NCBI GenBank assembly: GCA_964403775.1 | Contig: CAYOHL010000011.1 | Coordinates: forward strand, 1 to 18,084 | Reading direction: 5' to 3' | Length of the DNA stretch: 18,084 nt | Source of the DNA: CG1-02-33-12 sp964403775 | Lineage (GTDB): Archaea; Nanobdellota; Nanobdellia; Woesearchaeales; CG1-02-33-12 | Part shown: positions 6,174-14,187 of the stretch, in pieces | Numbering within the stretch: position 1 is the stretch's first letter | Layout of the letters: each line of letters opens with the position of its first letter | Translations under genes and position numbers: made by a program | The notes under the pieces: generated by a model | Databases searched by the model: none | Seen by the model: the letters and a program-made list of their open reading frames with translations, nothing else | What the model was told of the DNA's origin: nothing

Positions 6174-6863
6174 ATGGCAAACTCTAGAACAATTGTTATA
6201 GAAGGAATAAAACCATATGGGTTGATTCTTGCAGAACAATTATCAAAAAGAAATGATGATGTTTATCTTCTTGATGAAGAAAAAAGCTTATGCCAGGAGG
6301 TTGTAGACAACTTAAGCTTAGATGCAATTGTTTTGAATGGCAGGGTAATTGATGGGATTCTTGATAAAGAGAATATAACTAAGTTTGATGTGTTTGTTGC
6401 AGCACATAATGATGATGATAAAAATTTCTCCTCTTGCTCATATATAAAGGACCATGGATATAAAGTAGACCAAATTCTAGCAATTGTTCAGAATGAAAAA
6501 TTTGAGGAATATGTTGCTGAAAAGGGAATTTTAACAGTAAATCCTGAAAGGGCTACAGCCAAAAAACTGGTTAGGTATATGGCTGGTGACCCAAAACTAA
6601 CAGAACGCATAACCGCAGCAGGTGAAACAGAGCTTATACCGATTGAGATTAAACCTGACTCTAGTTTAGAGGGTAAAAAAATATCCACTATGCCCTTTAA
6701 AATCCATAAGGATTATAATATTGTTGGGGTTTACAGAGAAAAAAACAAAGATAGAAAAATGATAATGGCAGACAAGAATTTTATTTTAGAAGCTGGTGAT
6801 GTTTTACAATTGCATGTCTACTCAGAACACCATAAAAAATTATTAGGGTATATCAAGGGATAG
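6174..6863 (+). CDS. RCK-domain (TrkA-like) potassium transport regulator
   Basis: A 229-aa soluble protein of TrkA layout. The N-terminal Rossmann (RCK_N) domain covers about residues 5-130, with first strand TIVIEG, an acidic strand-2 end (VYLLDEE) and DVFVAAHNDDDKNF. The C-terminal TrkA_C domain (about 145-229) has ELIPIEIKPDSSLEGKKI and ILEAGDVLQLHV. Such proteins bind nucleotide and gate TrkH-type or other cation channels from the cytoplasm. The usual GxGxxG loop is altered to EGIKPYG, so NAD binding is uncertain. No channel subunit is adjacent. A TATA-like AT-rich stretch (6140-6165) precedes it. Confidence 0.85.
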   Translation: MANSRTIVIEGIKPYGLILAEQLSKRNDDVYLLDEEKSLCQEVVDNLSLDAIVLNGRVIDGILDKENITKFDVFVAAHNDDDKNFSSCSYIKDHGYKVDQILAIVQNEKFEEYVAEKGILTVNPERATAKKLVRYMAGDPKLTERITAAGETELIPIEIKPDSSLEGKKISTMPFKIHKDYNIVGVYREKNKDRKMIMADKNFILEAGDVLQLHVYSEHHKKLLGYIKG

Positions 6864-6868
6864 ACTTA

Positions 6869-6894
6869 TAAAAAAGCAGAAATATAGAAAAAAA
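6869..6894 (-). terminator. T-run terminator after the PRC-barrel gene
   Basis: Directly after the minus-strand TAG (6897-6895) the strand reads seven T, then CTATATTTCTGC, then six T. This is typical of an archaeal U-rich terminator and fills the whole gap to the convergent RCK gene. Confidence 0.5.
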
Positions 6895-7170
6895 CTATGC
6901 CTCCTCTTCTTCCTCAGGACTGTAATTAGGAACAGCTGCCTTGCTTATTATCATTACATCGCCAATTGACTTAACTAATTGATGTGGGACAATAACCCCT
7001 TTTGCAGAGCCAAGTATTTTGTTAAGGAAAGAGTTTTTTGTTGCCCTTACTCTCCAGCCAAACACCTTGTTGGCTGTCAAGATTGACTCCTCCACATCAC
7101 CAAAATAATCCCCAGAATCAGTAAAAACCTTCATGTCATATGTTTCTGATATTTTTTTCATCTTTAGCAT
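6895..7170 (-). CDS. PRC-barrel domain protein
   Basis: A 91-aa protein made of one PRC barrel: a start strand (MKVFTDSGDYFGDVEES), a middle strand with GWRVRATK, GVIVPHQLVKSIGDVMIIS, and an acidic tail EEEEEA. Small free-standing PRC-barrel proteins are common in archaea; in other contexts the fold binds RNA-processing or cell-division partners. The role here is unknown. The ATG at 7170 is supported by GGAGGGG 5 nt before it; the next ATG (7161) is not. A promoter is shared back to back with the TraB-like gene. Confidence 0.85.
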   Translation of the reverse strand: MLKMKKISETYDMKVFTDSGDYFGDVEESILTANKVFGWRVRATKNSFLNKILGSAKGVIVPHQLVKSIGDVMIISKAAVPNYSPEEEEEA

Positions 7171-7215
7171 GATAACCCCTCCAGTATAATTATGCTATAA
7201 TTAATATATACCAAC

Positions 7216-7223
7216 TATTTAAA
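7216..7223 (-). promoter_or_regulatory. TATA-like box of the PRC-barrel gene
   Basis: The minus strand reads CTTTAAATAG, 46-53 bp before the ATG at 7170. Transcription from about 7192 would give a leader of some 20 nt that carries the Shine-Dalgarno motif. Confidence 0.45.
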
Positions 7224-7243
7224 GCTTTCGAAACTTCGCAAGT

Positions 7244-7251
7244 TTTATAAA
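7244..7251 (+). promoter_or_regulatory. TATA-like box of the TraB-family gene
   Basis: TTTATAAA, 24-31 bp before the ATG at 7275, with no Shine-Dalgarno motif: a leaderless layout. It diverges from the PRC-barrel promoter 20 bp away. Confidence 0.6.
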
Positions 7252-7274
7252 AAAGGGTTTTTATTCTATTATAA

Positions 7275-8003
7275 ATGAGGTACAAAAACCTGAACATAAT
7301 CGGAACATCGCACATTGCAAGGCAGAGCATTGAAAGCGTTAAAAATACAATTCTCAATGAAAATCCAGACATAATTGCATTAGAGCTTGACAAGAACAGG
7401 CTCTATGGGTTGATACATAATGAAAAGAGAAAACTAAGCATCAAAGACATTCCAAAAATAGGACTTAAGGGTTTCTTGTTTAGCTGGATTGGCTCAATTA
7501 TACAAAAAAAATTAGGGGATTATGTTGGAGTTGCCCCTGGTTCTGAGATGAAAACAGCAGTAAAACTTGCAAAAAAACAAAAGGCAAAGATTGCACTTAT
7601 AGACCAAAACATTGAAATAACATTAAAGCGCTTTTCAGGAGCATTAACATGGAAAGAGAGATGGAACTTGCTTGTTGATGTTTTTAAGGGGGCAGTATTG
7701 AGAAAAAATGAGCTTGGGGGTATTGGCATGAAAAAAATTGACCTTACTAAGGTTCCAACTAGGGAGATAGTCAGGAAACTAATAAAGAAAATGAGGCAGA
7801 GGTACCCAAACATATGCAGGGTTTTAATAGACGAGAGGAATATGGTAATGGCAAAAAACCTTACTGTGTTAATGAATGAAAATCCTGGGAAAAATATCCT
7901 GGCTGTTGTTGGTGCAGGGCATGAGGAAGAGATAATCGCGTTGATAAAGAAAGATTCTGGCAACAAAATAAGTTATAGCCTTAGTTTTAAAAATAGTATT
8001 TAA
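7275..8003 (+). CDS. TraB/GumN-superfamily protein
   Basis: A 242-aa protein with the TraB signature blocks in order: NIIGTSH (residues 7-13), IIALELDKNRL, the GSEM block (VGVAPGSEM), ALIDQNIEITLKRF, DERNMVMAKNL and VVGAGHEEE. The two His, the Glu and the Arg residues in these blocks are the likely metal or active-site residues; proteolytic activity has been proposed for relatives such as TIKI. Archaeal TraB proteins often carry extra C-terminal membrane segments. This one stops right after the catalytic-type domain and looks soluble. It stands alone with its own promoter. Confidence 0.85.
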   Translation: MRYKNLNIIGTSHIARQSIESVKNTILNENPDIIALELDKNRLYGLIHNEKRKLSIKDIPKIGLKGFLFSWIGSIIQKKLGDYVGVAPGSEMKTAVKLAKKQKAKIALIDQNIEITLKRFSGALTWKERWNLLVDVFKGAVLRKNELGGIGMKKIDLTKVPTREIVRKLIKKMRQRYPNICRVLIDERNMVMAKNLTVLMNENPGKNILAVVGAGHEEEIIALIKKDSGNKISYSLSFKNSI

Positions 8004-8013
8004 AAACAAAATA

Positions 8014-8021
8014 CTTAAATA
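8014..8021 (+). promoter_or_regulatory. TATA-like box of the membrane gene cluster
   Basis: CTTAAATA, 25-32 bp before the ATG at 8046. It is the only promoter-like site seen ahead of the four overlapping or closely spaced genes up to 11307. Confidence 0.5.
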
Positions 8022-8045
8022 TGCACATTATTATTTAACAATAAA

Positions 8046-8807
8046 ATGAGTGATCTCATAGATAAAACAAAGAGGTATTTTAGTTTTAATTCAGAAGAGA
8101 TAAAAGGGATTATTGGTTCTACATTGATTATTGCATTTATAATATCATTTAAGCTGTGGGGCCCTGGCAAGGATTTTAGTTTTGCATACGGCCTGAAAAA
8201 CCTTTTTAACTCTGTTCTTATAGCTTTGTTGGCAATCCTTGTGCATATATCTGCCCAGAAAATATATGGGCTGCATCTTGGCTTTAAAGTCGAGTTCAGA
8301 CCCTTTTGGCCAGGCCTTTTAATCGCCCTTGTGCTGTGCTTTGTTTCAAGAGGCTCTATATGGTTCCTTGTTCCAGGAGGCATTGTGCTTTATCATATGG
8401 CCCAGCATAGGCTTGGATTTTTCAGGTATGGGCTAAACTACTGGTCCCTGGGCATGATATCAGCAATCGGGCCGTTAGCTAATGTTATGCTTGCAGCATT
8501 ATTTGCAGTAATTGCATATGGAGGGGTTATAATCCCTCCAATGACGCCTATAGCAACAACAACACTTATTGGAAGAGCTATAAGCCTTAATCTCTGGCTT
8601 GCAATCTTCACAATGCTTCCAATCCCGCCGTTGGATGGAAGCAATATATTCTTTGCAAGCAGATTGTTGTATGCATTTGCCTTCGGCTGCATTGTCGGCT
8701 ATGCAATGCTTGTGCTGTTTTTAGGTTTTTACTCATTGATATTTGTTATTCTTATGGGCTGTATATTTTGGTTCCTAGCATATCAATTAATGGAGAGAGC
8801 AGGATGA
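8046..8807 (+). CDS. M50 (site-2 protease)-like membrane protein, probably inactive
   Basis: A 253-aa protein with about six membrane helices and the layout of archaeal M50 proteins. Active members carry HEXXH in a helix and an N...PxxxLDG motif later, for cleavage inside the membrane. Here the first motif is H67-I-S-A-Q71: the catalytic Glu is Ile and the second His is Gln. The later motif is intact (Asn182; LPIPPLDG with Asp197). Two of the zinc/catalytic residues are therefore lost while the fold is kept, which suggests a binding or scaffold role. Its stop overlaps the next start (ATGA), so it is translationally coupled to the following gene. Confidence 0.75.
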   Translation: MSDLIDKTKRYFSFNSEEIKGIIGSTLIIAFIISFKLWGPGKDFSFAYGLKNLFNSVLIALLAILVHISAQKIYGLHLGFKVEFRPFWPGLLIALVLCFVSRGSIWFLVPGGIVLYHMAQHRLGFFRYGLNYWSLGMISAIGPLANVMLAALFAVIAYGGVIIPPMTPIATTTLIGRAISLNLWLAIFTMLPIPPLDGSNIFFASRLLYAFAFGCIVGYAMLVLFLGFYSLIFVILMGCIFWFLAYQLMERAG

Positions 8808-9145
8808 TAAAAACAAAAAAAGGCGTATTAGATATGGTAAGCATGTGGGTTGAATACCTTGCCTTGATTGTATTGTTTATTGGATTCTTTATTTCAATGT
8901 CAGCTGGCTCTGCTTTTTTAAGCTATTTAATTATATTTTTTTCAGGGCTTTTGACAGGAAGGATTCTTTTCCAGCACAGAAATGCCCTGCCATTCAAATA
9001 CTATATTCTTATGCTTGTTTTCCTTATTGGGTATATCTTAGGAACATATGTTTCCTTTGGAAGCAGAAAGGTTATTGTGGTTGTTTTCATACTTTCAAAT
9101 ATTCTGAGCTATTACATACATGATAAGGGGTATATCAAAGCATAA
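8804..9145 (+). CDS. Small four-TM membrane protein, unknown
   Basis: A 113-aa protein with four predicted membrane helices (about 14-32, 36-55, 64-82 and 88-105) and short loops. No motif was recognised. The ATG at 8804 overlaps the previous stop by 4 bp and has GGAGAGAG just before it. The in-frame codons upstream back to 8768 lie inside the previous gene and are unlikely to be used. By position it belongs with the M50-like protein and the phosphatase. Confidence 0.75.
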   Translation: MIKTKKGVLDMVSMWVEYLALIVLFIGFFISMSAGSAFLSYLIIFFSGLLTGRILFQHRNALPFKYYILMLVFLIGYILGTYVSFGSRKVIVVVFILSNILSYYIHDKGYIKA

Positions 9146-9160
9146 AGTGCTATAATAAAA

Positions 9161-9412
9161 ATGATTATATGTTATAATCTAAAATTACAAAAATCCTGCT
9201 TTTTAGCTTTAGCAATATTATTATGCACAACAAGTGCATCTGCTTATGTAGAGCCAGGAACAGGAGGAATGATAATTGGCTCTGTGTGGCCTTTTATTCT
9301 TGCCATTTTAGTTGCTATTGGCGGATTCTTCTTGAAATATTTCTTTAAACCAATCAAAAAAACATTATTAAAGCTATGGAAACTAACAAAAAAATCAAAA
9401 AAAGGAAATTAA
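9161..9412 (+). CDS. Small exported membrane protein with a PGTG motif
   Basis: An 83-aa protein: a signal-like helix (residues 11-28, ending ASAYVEPGTGG), a membrane helix (about 40-60), then a very basic tail (KPIKK...KLTKKSKKGN). Short proteins with a signal segment, a Y-x-(D/E)-PGTG-S/G motif and one helix are, as I recall, found next to genes of the alkaline-phosphatase superfamily in bacteria and archaea. The same is true here: the 3' end overlaps the phosphatase start by 37 bp. The function is unknown. Confidence 0.7.
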   Translation: MIICYNLKLQKSCFLALAILLCTTSASAYVEPGTGGMIIGSVWPFILAILVAIGGFFLKYFFKPIKKTLLKLWKLTKKSKKGN

Positions 9413-11307
9413 ATGCAGAAAAACTAACAATATTTATAATAATATGCATTGTCTTAGTATATTTTGTTGGCAATATTTTTTTTTTAAGAGAGGAAAAAAT
9501 GGTTAAAGGCAGATATGATAAAATTCTTTTGATAGGCATTGATGGAATGGACCCAGAAGTAACTAATAAGTTAATGAGCGAGGGCATGCTTCCAAATTTT
9601 TTAAAGCTAAAAGAAACAGGAAGTTTTGCAAAACTAAAAACAGTGCTTCCTGCTGAAAGCCCTGTTGCATGGACAACTATTGCAACTGGAACTAATCCTG
9701 GAAAACACGGCTTGTTTGATTTCATTGCAAGAAACCCGGAAAATTATTTGCTGGAGATTGCTATTACAAAACAAAAATCAAGGTACAGCACTAAGTTTGA
9801 GCCCTCGATGAAAGGAACTCCTTTTTGGAGAATTACCTCTGATGCAAAAATCCCAACAACAGTTATCAGGTGGCCGGCAACTTTCCCCCCTGATAAAGTC
9901 AGCGGGGTAATGCTTTCTGGGGAGGGTGTTCCGGATATAAGGGGGTTCTCAAGCGGATATTTTATTTACACTTCTAAACATTCTGATAAAAATGAAGAAA
10001 AAACCATAGAAGTATCAATTGATAATGGAATAATTAATTCAAAAGTGTTTGGCCCTCTAGGAAATGATAAAAATCCTATTGAAAAGCCAATTCAAATAAA
10101 AAAAGGTACAAATAAAGCGGTTATTATTGTTGATGACAAGCAATACCCTATAGAGGTTAATGGGTGGAGTGACTGGATTAAGATAGATTTTAAGGTTGGT
10201 TTTATGAAAAAGGTTTCTGCCATTACAAAGGCTTATCTATTCAGCGTTGAGCCAGAATTCAATATGTATCTTGGCTCTATCCAGATAGACCCTAAAAATC
10301 CTGTTGTTGATTTCAGCTATCCAGGCAGATATTCAAAAGAACTGGCAGATGCAATAGGCTTATACAATACATTAGGCATGCCAGAAGACACAAATGCATT
10401 AAATGAAAATGCCATAACTGACAAGGTTTTTTTAGAGCAGGTTGCCCAGATTGAGGATGAAAAAAATAAGATGTTCTGGTATGAATTCAACAGGTTTGAC
10501 AAAGGATTGCTTGCTTTTGTGTTTGACTCAGGAGACAGGCTACAGCATATGTATTGGGATGAAAAAAACCTGTTTAATGTTGAAGGAGGATTGTCAGTGA
10601 ATAAAGAAGTTGAGAACTACTACATCAAAAAAGATGAGCTCTTGGGAGAGGTTCTCAATAAAATAGATAATCAAACTGCTTTAATGATATTTTCAGACCA
10701 TGGGTTCACTAGTTTTGAAAGGGCTGTAAGCATTAATACGTGGCTTGTTGATAATGGGTTTATGACTTTAACAAATGATTATAATGAAGAAGATGAGGGA
10801 GCCCTCTTCAAGTTTGTTGACTGGAGCAAAACAAAGGCTTATTCAGCTGGCTTTGCAGGAATTTATATTAACCTTAAAGGAAGGGAAGGGCAAGGTATTG
10901 TAGAAGAGAGTGAAAAAGAGGGGACTGTTAATGATATCATCAAAAAACTAGAATATTTTAAAGACCCAAAAAATAATAAAAAAGTTATAACAAATGCATA
11001 CAAAAGGGAAGAGATTTATCATGGGAATTATATTGGTAATGCTCCTGACATTGTTATTGGGTTTGAGCCAGGCTATAGGATGAGCTGGCAGAGTGCAATT
11101 GGAGGATTAACACAGGAAATATTCACGGATAATTTAAAAAAATGGGATGGAGACCATATAGTTGACCCATTGCATGTTCCTGGAGTTTTATTCACAAATT
11201 TTAAGGTTAATAATGAAAATCCCCGCCTGATGGATATTGCCCCAACAATCCTTGGCATACTAAAGATTAATGTTCCGGAAGAGATTGATGGAAAAAGCTT
11301 GGTATAG
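9376..11307 (+). CDS. Membrane-anchored alkaline phosphatase/phosphodiesterase superfamily enzyme
   Basis: A 643-aa protein with an N-terminal anchor (residues 17-37) and an outward-facing type I phosphodiesterase/nucleotide-pyrophosphatase-like domain. Metal Asp56 is in IGIDGMDP. Ser95 in ESPVAWTTIATG aligns with the Thr/Ser nucleophile of this superfamily and is followed by NPGKHGLFDF. The second metal set is FDSGDRLQH, FSDHGF and the late His in DHIVDPLH. Residues of about 190-330 form an inserted region. The substrate cannot be told: a phospho- or sulfo-ester, nucleotide or lipid head group. An ATG at 9499 has a GAGAGG motif and would give a form without the anchor; I keep 9376 because the anchor fits the membrane context. 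Confidence 0.85.
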   Translation: METNKKIKKRKLNAEKLTIFIIICIVLVYFVGNIFFLREEKMVKGRYDKILLIGIDGMDPEVTNKLMSEGMLPNFLKLKETGSFAKLKTVLPAESPVAWTTIATGTNPGKHGLFDFIARNPENYLLEIAITKQKSRYSTKFEPSMKGTPFWRITSDAKIPTTVIRWPATFPPDKVSGVMLSGEGVPDIRGFSSGYFIYTSKHSDKNEEKTIEVSIDNGIINSKVFGPLGNDKNPIEKPIQIKKGTNKAVIIVDDKQYPIEVNGWSDWIKIDFKVGFMKKVSAITKAYLFSVEPEFNMYLGSIQIDPKNPVVDFSYPGRYSKELADAIGLYNTLGMPEDTNALNENAITDKVFLEQVAQIEDEKNKMFWYEFNRFDKGLLAFVFDSGDRLQHMYWDEKNLFNVEGGLSVNKEVENYYIKKDELLGEVLNKIDNQTALMIFSDHGFTSFERAVSINTWLVDNGFMTLTNDYNEEDEGALFKFVDWSKTKAYSAGFAGIYINLKGREGQGIVEESEKEGTVNDIIKKLEYFKDPKNNKKVITNAYKREEIYHGNYIGNAPDIVIGFEPGYRMSWQSAIGGLTQEIFTDNLKKWDGDHIVDPLHVPGVLFTNFKVNNENPRLMDIAPTILGILKINVPEEIDGKSLV

Positions 11308-11358
11308 AGAAACAAAAAGATGATGAAATGGAGGAACAGGCACATTCATCCTTTGGTT

Positions 11359-11889
11359 TCATGATTCTGGATTCTCTAAATGTATTAAAGCAGTTCTTAT
11401 TGCCTGCTTGATGTATTCTTTTCTTTTTAATCTGCCTTTTGTTAAATAGCCAATGACTCCGCCTGAGCGGCCAATCCTTTTATTTTTTGTTAATCCTGTC
11501 TTATAAATTGCCTCATCAATCTCAAGCCCCTCTGAAAATACAAGCTTTGTTACATTAGTTGGATATTCAAATGCAGACGAAATCCCAAGATGGTAATTTT
11601 TTCCATCATAAATCGCACATGCACAAACATTCATATATCCTGTTTTTGTATATGGAACTTTCATTAATCCGCTTTCAATGCCAAAGCTGTAATCAGAATC
11701 CTGAAAAGCATTTTTAGCCCTGCCCATAGCTCCCCTAAGTGTTTCATCAAGGGATTTGGGCTGCTTATAAACACCTGAAGGAATATCCAGGGCTAAAACC
11801 TCTGCCCCTGACAAAAAGCTGTAATCTCTGATAATTTCCTTCACAGCATCAACCTTTACCTGGTTTTTGGATCCAATAGTTATTCTCAT
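11359..11889 (-). CDS. DUF84 family NTPase (inosine/xanthosine triphosphatase type)
   Basis: A 176-aa protein with DUF84/YjjX blocks: IGSKNQVKVDAVKE at the N-terminus, DIPSGVYKQPKSLDETLRGA, RAKNAF, FGIESGL, the CACAIYDGK strand, GRSGGVIGYLTKGRLKR, and the final helix AIRTALIHL. The fold is that of the ITPase/Maf group. Characterised members hydrolyse non-canonical purine NTPs such as ITP and XTP, cleaning the nucleotide pool. It has a TATA-like box 24-31 bp upstream and a leaderless start. It diverges from hef, so both may serve genome upkeep; that link is only positional. Confidence 0.88.
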   Translation of the reverse strand: MRITIGSKNQVKVDAVKEIIRDYSFLSGAEVLALDIPSGVYKQPKSLDETLRGAMGRAKNAFQDSDYSFGIESGLMKVPYTKTGYMNVCACAIYDGKNYHLGISSAFEYPTNVTKLVFSEGLEIDEAIYKTGLTKNKRIGRSGGVIGYLTKGRLKRKEYIKQAIRTALIHLENPES

Positions 11890-11912
11890 ATCAAACAGGA
11901 AAAAATTTGGTT

Positions 11913-11920
11913 TTTATAAA
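11913..11920 (-). promoter_or_regulatory. TATA-like box of the DUF84 NTPase gene
   Basis: TTTATAAA on the minus strand, 24-31 bp before the ATG at 11889; leaderless layout. Confidence 0.6.
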
Positions 11921-11947
11921 TTTAATGTATAAAAACAAGCAACAAAC

Positions 11948-11955
11948 TATTTAAA
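11948..11955 (+). promoter_or_regulatory. TATA-like box of hef
   Basis: TATTTAAA, 22-29 bp before the ATG at 11977; leaderless layout. The 87-bp gap to the DUF84 gene holds both divergent promoters and nothing else obvious. Confidence 0.55.
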
Positions 11956-11976
11956 GCCAAAAGATTTCTTTGGGTT

Positions 11977-14187
11977 ATGATAAAGGAATTTGAGCCAAGG
12001 TTATATCAGCAGACAATCTTTGCAACATGTGCTGAAAAAAATACATTGGTTGTGCTGCCAACAGGCATGGGCAAGACAAATATATTCCTTATGCTTGCTT
12101 CGCATAGATTAAAGCAGTATCCAAACTCAAAGATATTGTTTATAGGTCCAACAAGGCCATTGATAGACCAGTACAAAGAGGTTTTCAAAAAGCATTTTGA
12201 GATAGATGAAAGCAGGCTTGTCACATTTACAGGATTTGTAAAGCCAGAAAAAAGGGCAGAGCTCTGGAAAGATGCAAAGATAATTTTTTCAACACCACAG
12301 GGGTTGGAAAATGACATAATCTCAAGGAAAATAAATCTTGAGGAAGTTAGCTTATTGGGCTTTGATGAAGCGCATAAAGCAGTAAAGGACTACTCTTATG
12401 TGTGGATTGCAAAGCAGTACAACAAGTTAGCAAGGTTTCCGAGAATAATTGCATTAACCGCTAGCCCTGGCTCTGATGTTGAGCATATTTCAGAGGTCTG
12501 CAAAAACCTTTTCATAGAGGATATTGAGGTAAGGACTGAAAATGATTATGATGTAAAGCCATATATCCAGAGCATGGAGATTAAATGGGTTGAGGTTGAG
12601 CTGCCAGAAAGCTTTAGGCAGATTCAGAAATATCTTAAAGATTGTCTTAAATCAAAGCTTGATGAGCTAAAAAAATATGGCTATATGCCTAAAATAAATG
12701 AAAGCATGAGCAAAAAGGATTTATTGGGCTTGCAGGCAGCATTGTATTCTGAAATATCTCATGGGAACAAGGATTTTGGAATTTTGAAAACAATTTCATT
12801 ATTAGCAGAGATAATGAAAGCAGGCCATGGTCTTGAGCTTTTGGAAAGCCAGGGAATAACCGCTTTATACAAATACCTTGATAAGCTCAACCAGGAAGCA
12901 AGAACAACAAAAGTAAAGGCAGTCAAAAACCTTGTAAGAGATATTAATTTCAAGTCTGCCTTTGTAAAAACAGAAACTCTTTTTAATGAAAAAATAGAGC
13001 ATCCAAAATTAGATGAGCTAAAAAAAATCATAAAAGAAAGTATAACTGAAAACAAGGAAATAAAGATTATTGTCTTTAACCAGTACAGGGACAATGCACT
13101 AAAGATTGTTGAGGAACTGAATAAGATAGAGGGGATTAATTCAGAGCTCTTTGTCGGCCAGATGAAGAAGGGTGAAACAGGACTAAGCCAAAAAAAGCAG
13201 AAAGAGATTTTGGATAAATTCAGGGCAGGCAGTTTTAATGTTCTTGTTTCAACATCTATTGGAGAGGAAGGTCTTGATATTCCAAAGGTTGATCTTGTTA
13301 TTTTTTACGAGCCAATCCCTAGTGCAATAAGGACAATCCAGAGAAAGGGAAGAACAGCAAGGCACAAAAAAGGAAAGGTTATTGTTCTGGTTGCAAGGAA
13401 CACAAGGGATGTTGCATACAGATGGTCAGCTTTCCACAAGGAAAACAGGATGTACCGGACTCTTGAGACATTGAAAAGAAAAATAAGCTCTCCTTTAATT
13501 CAAAAAAAAGAGCAGACACTTGAGAGGTTTATACCAGAAGAGGACAAGGTAACAATATTTGCAGATGTAAGGGAAAAGGGTTCTGGTGTTATAAAAGAGC
13601 TTATTGAGCTTGGTGTAAATATAAAGCTGAAGATGCTTAAAATAGGCGATTATGTCTTAAGCGAGAGGGTTGCTGCTGAGACAAAAACAGTAAGGGATTT
13701 TGTTGACTCAATCATTGACAACAGATTATTGCAGCAGATAAAGGAATTAAAAGCTAATTTTGAGAGGCCTATTGTTATTGTTGAGGGCAGTGAAGACATT
13801 TATTCGATGAGAAAGGTGCACCCAAATGCAATCAGGGGCATGATTGCAACAATTGCTGTAAGCTATGGCATTCCAATAATTTATTCAAAAAACTACAAGG
13901 AAACTGCTTCTTATCTTCATATAATTGCAAAGCGAGAGCAAGAGGAAGGAAAGCATGACTTTAGTTTGCATGGAGAAAAAAAGCCATTAACATTAAAAGA
14001 GCAGCAGGAGTATGTTGTAAGCTCATTGCCGGGTGTAGGGCCAGCTTTGGCAAGGCCCTTATTGAAAAAATTCAAGACAATCAAAAGAATAATTAACGCA
14101 AAGCAGGAAAGGCTTGAGAAAGTTGAGAAGATTGGCCCAAAAAAAGCAGCAGAAATAAAAAAGGTTAGTGAGAGCGAGTATGAATAA
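11977..14187 (+). CDS. hef: Hef-type helicase/XPF-family nuclease (FANCM-like)
   Basis: A 736-aa protein with the full archaeal Hef layout for handling stalled or branched DNA. The SF2 helicase has PTGMGKT (28-34), GFDEAH, ALTASPG, STSIGEEGLDIP and QRKGRTAR. The ERCC4 nuclease (about 525-650) has FADVREKGSG (Asp530), GDYVLSERVAAETKT (Asp558, Glu568, Lys570) and DFVDSI. Tandem helix-hairpin-helix motifs follow (about 680-732: LPGVGPALA, KIGPKKAAEI). The nuclease motif normally reads ERKxxxD; here it is E-T-K-TVR-D, with the Arg replaced by Thr. The acidic metal ligands are all kept. It is leaderless and convergent with htpX, and the two stop codons abut. Confidence 0.95.
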   Translation: MIKEFEPRLYQQTIFATCAEKNTLVVLPTGMGKTNIFLMLASHRLKQYPNSKILFIGPTRPLIDQYKEVFKKHFEIDESRLVTFTGFVKPEKRAELWKDAKIIFSTPQGLENDIISRKINLEEVSLLGFDEAHKAVKDYSYVWIAKQYNKLARFPRIIALTASPGSDVEHISEVCKNLFIEDIEVRTENDYDVKPYIQSMEIKWVEVELPESFRQIQKYLKDCLKSKLDELKKYGYMPKINESMSKKDLLGLQAALYSEISHGNKDFGILKTISLLAEIMKAGHGLELLESQGITALYKYLDKLNQEARTTKVKAVKNLVRDINFKSAFVKTETLFNEKIEHPKLDELKKIIKESITENKEIKIIVFNQYRDNALKIVEELNKIEGINSELFVGQMKKGETGLSQKKQKEILDKFRAGSFNVLVSTSIGEEGLDIPKVDLVIFYEPIPSAIRTIQRKGRTARHKKGKVIVLVARNTRDVAYRWSAFHKENRMYRTLETLKRKISSPLIQKKEQTLERFIPEEDKVTIFADVREKGSGVIKELIELGVNIKLKMLKIGDYVLSERVAAETKTVRDFVDSIIDNRLLQQIKELKANFERPIVIVEGSEDIYSMRKVHPNAIRGMIATIAVSYGIPIIYSKNYKETASYLHIIAKREQEEGKHDFSLHGEKKPLTLKEQQEYVVSSLPGVGPALARPLLKKFKTIKRIINAKQERLEKVEKIGPKKAAEIKKVSESEYE

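Noticed and set aside
7229..7238. CGAA-AC-TTCG inverted repeat between the PRC-barrel and TraB promoters
   Set aside because: Only 4-bp arms; easily expected by chance.
7520..7966. 148-codon minus frame inside the TraB-family gene
   Set aside because: It lies fully within a gene with clear family motifs, and its composition is that of a shadow frame.
9474..9486. Frameshift at the T-run in the phosphatase gene start
   Set aside because: The frame is continuous through the run, and the membrane helix before it and the enzyme domain after it are in one frame.
11316..11350. C-box-like ATGATGA between the phosphatase and DUF84 genes (possible C/D sRNA), and GATGAA/TTCATC arms
   Set aside because: No D box (CTGA) at a suitable distance, and the arms are too far apart (17 nt) to be a convincing terminator.
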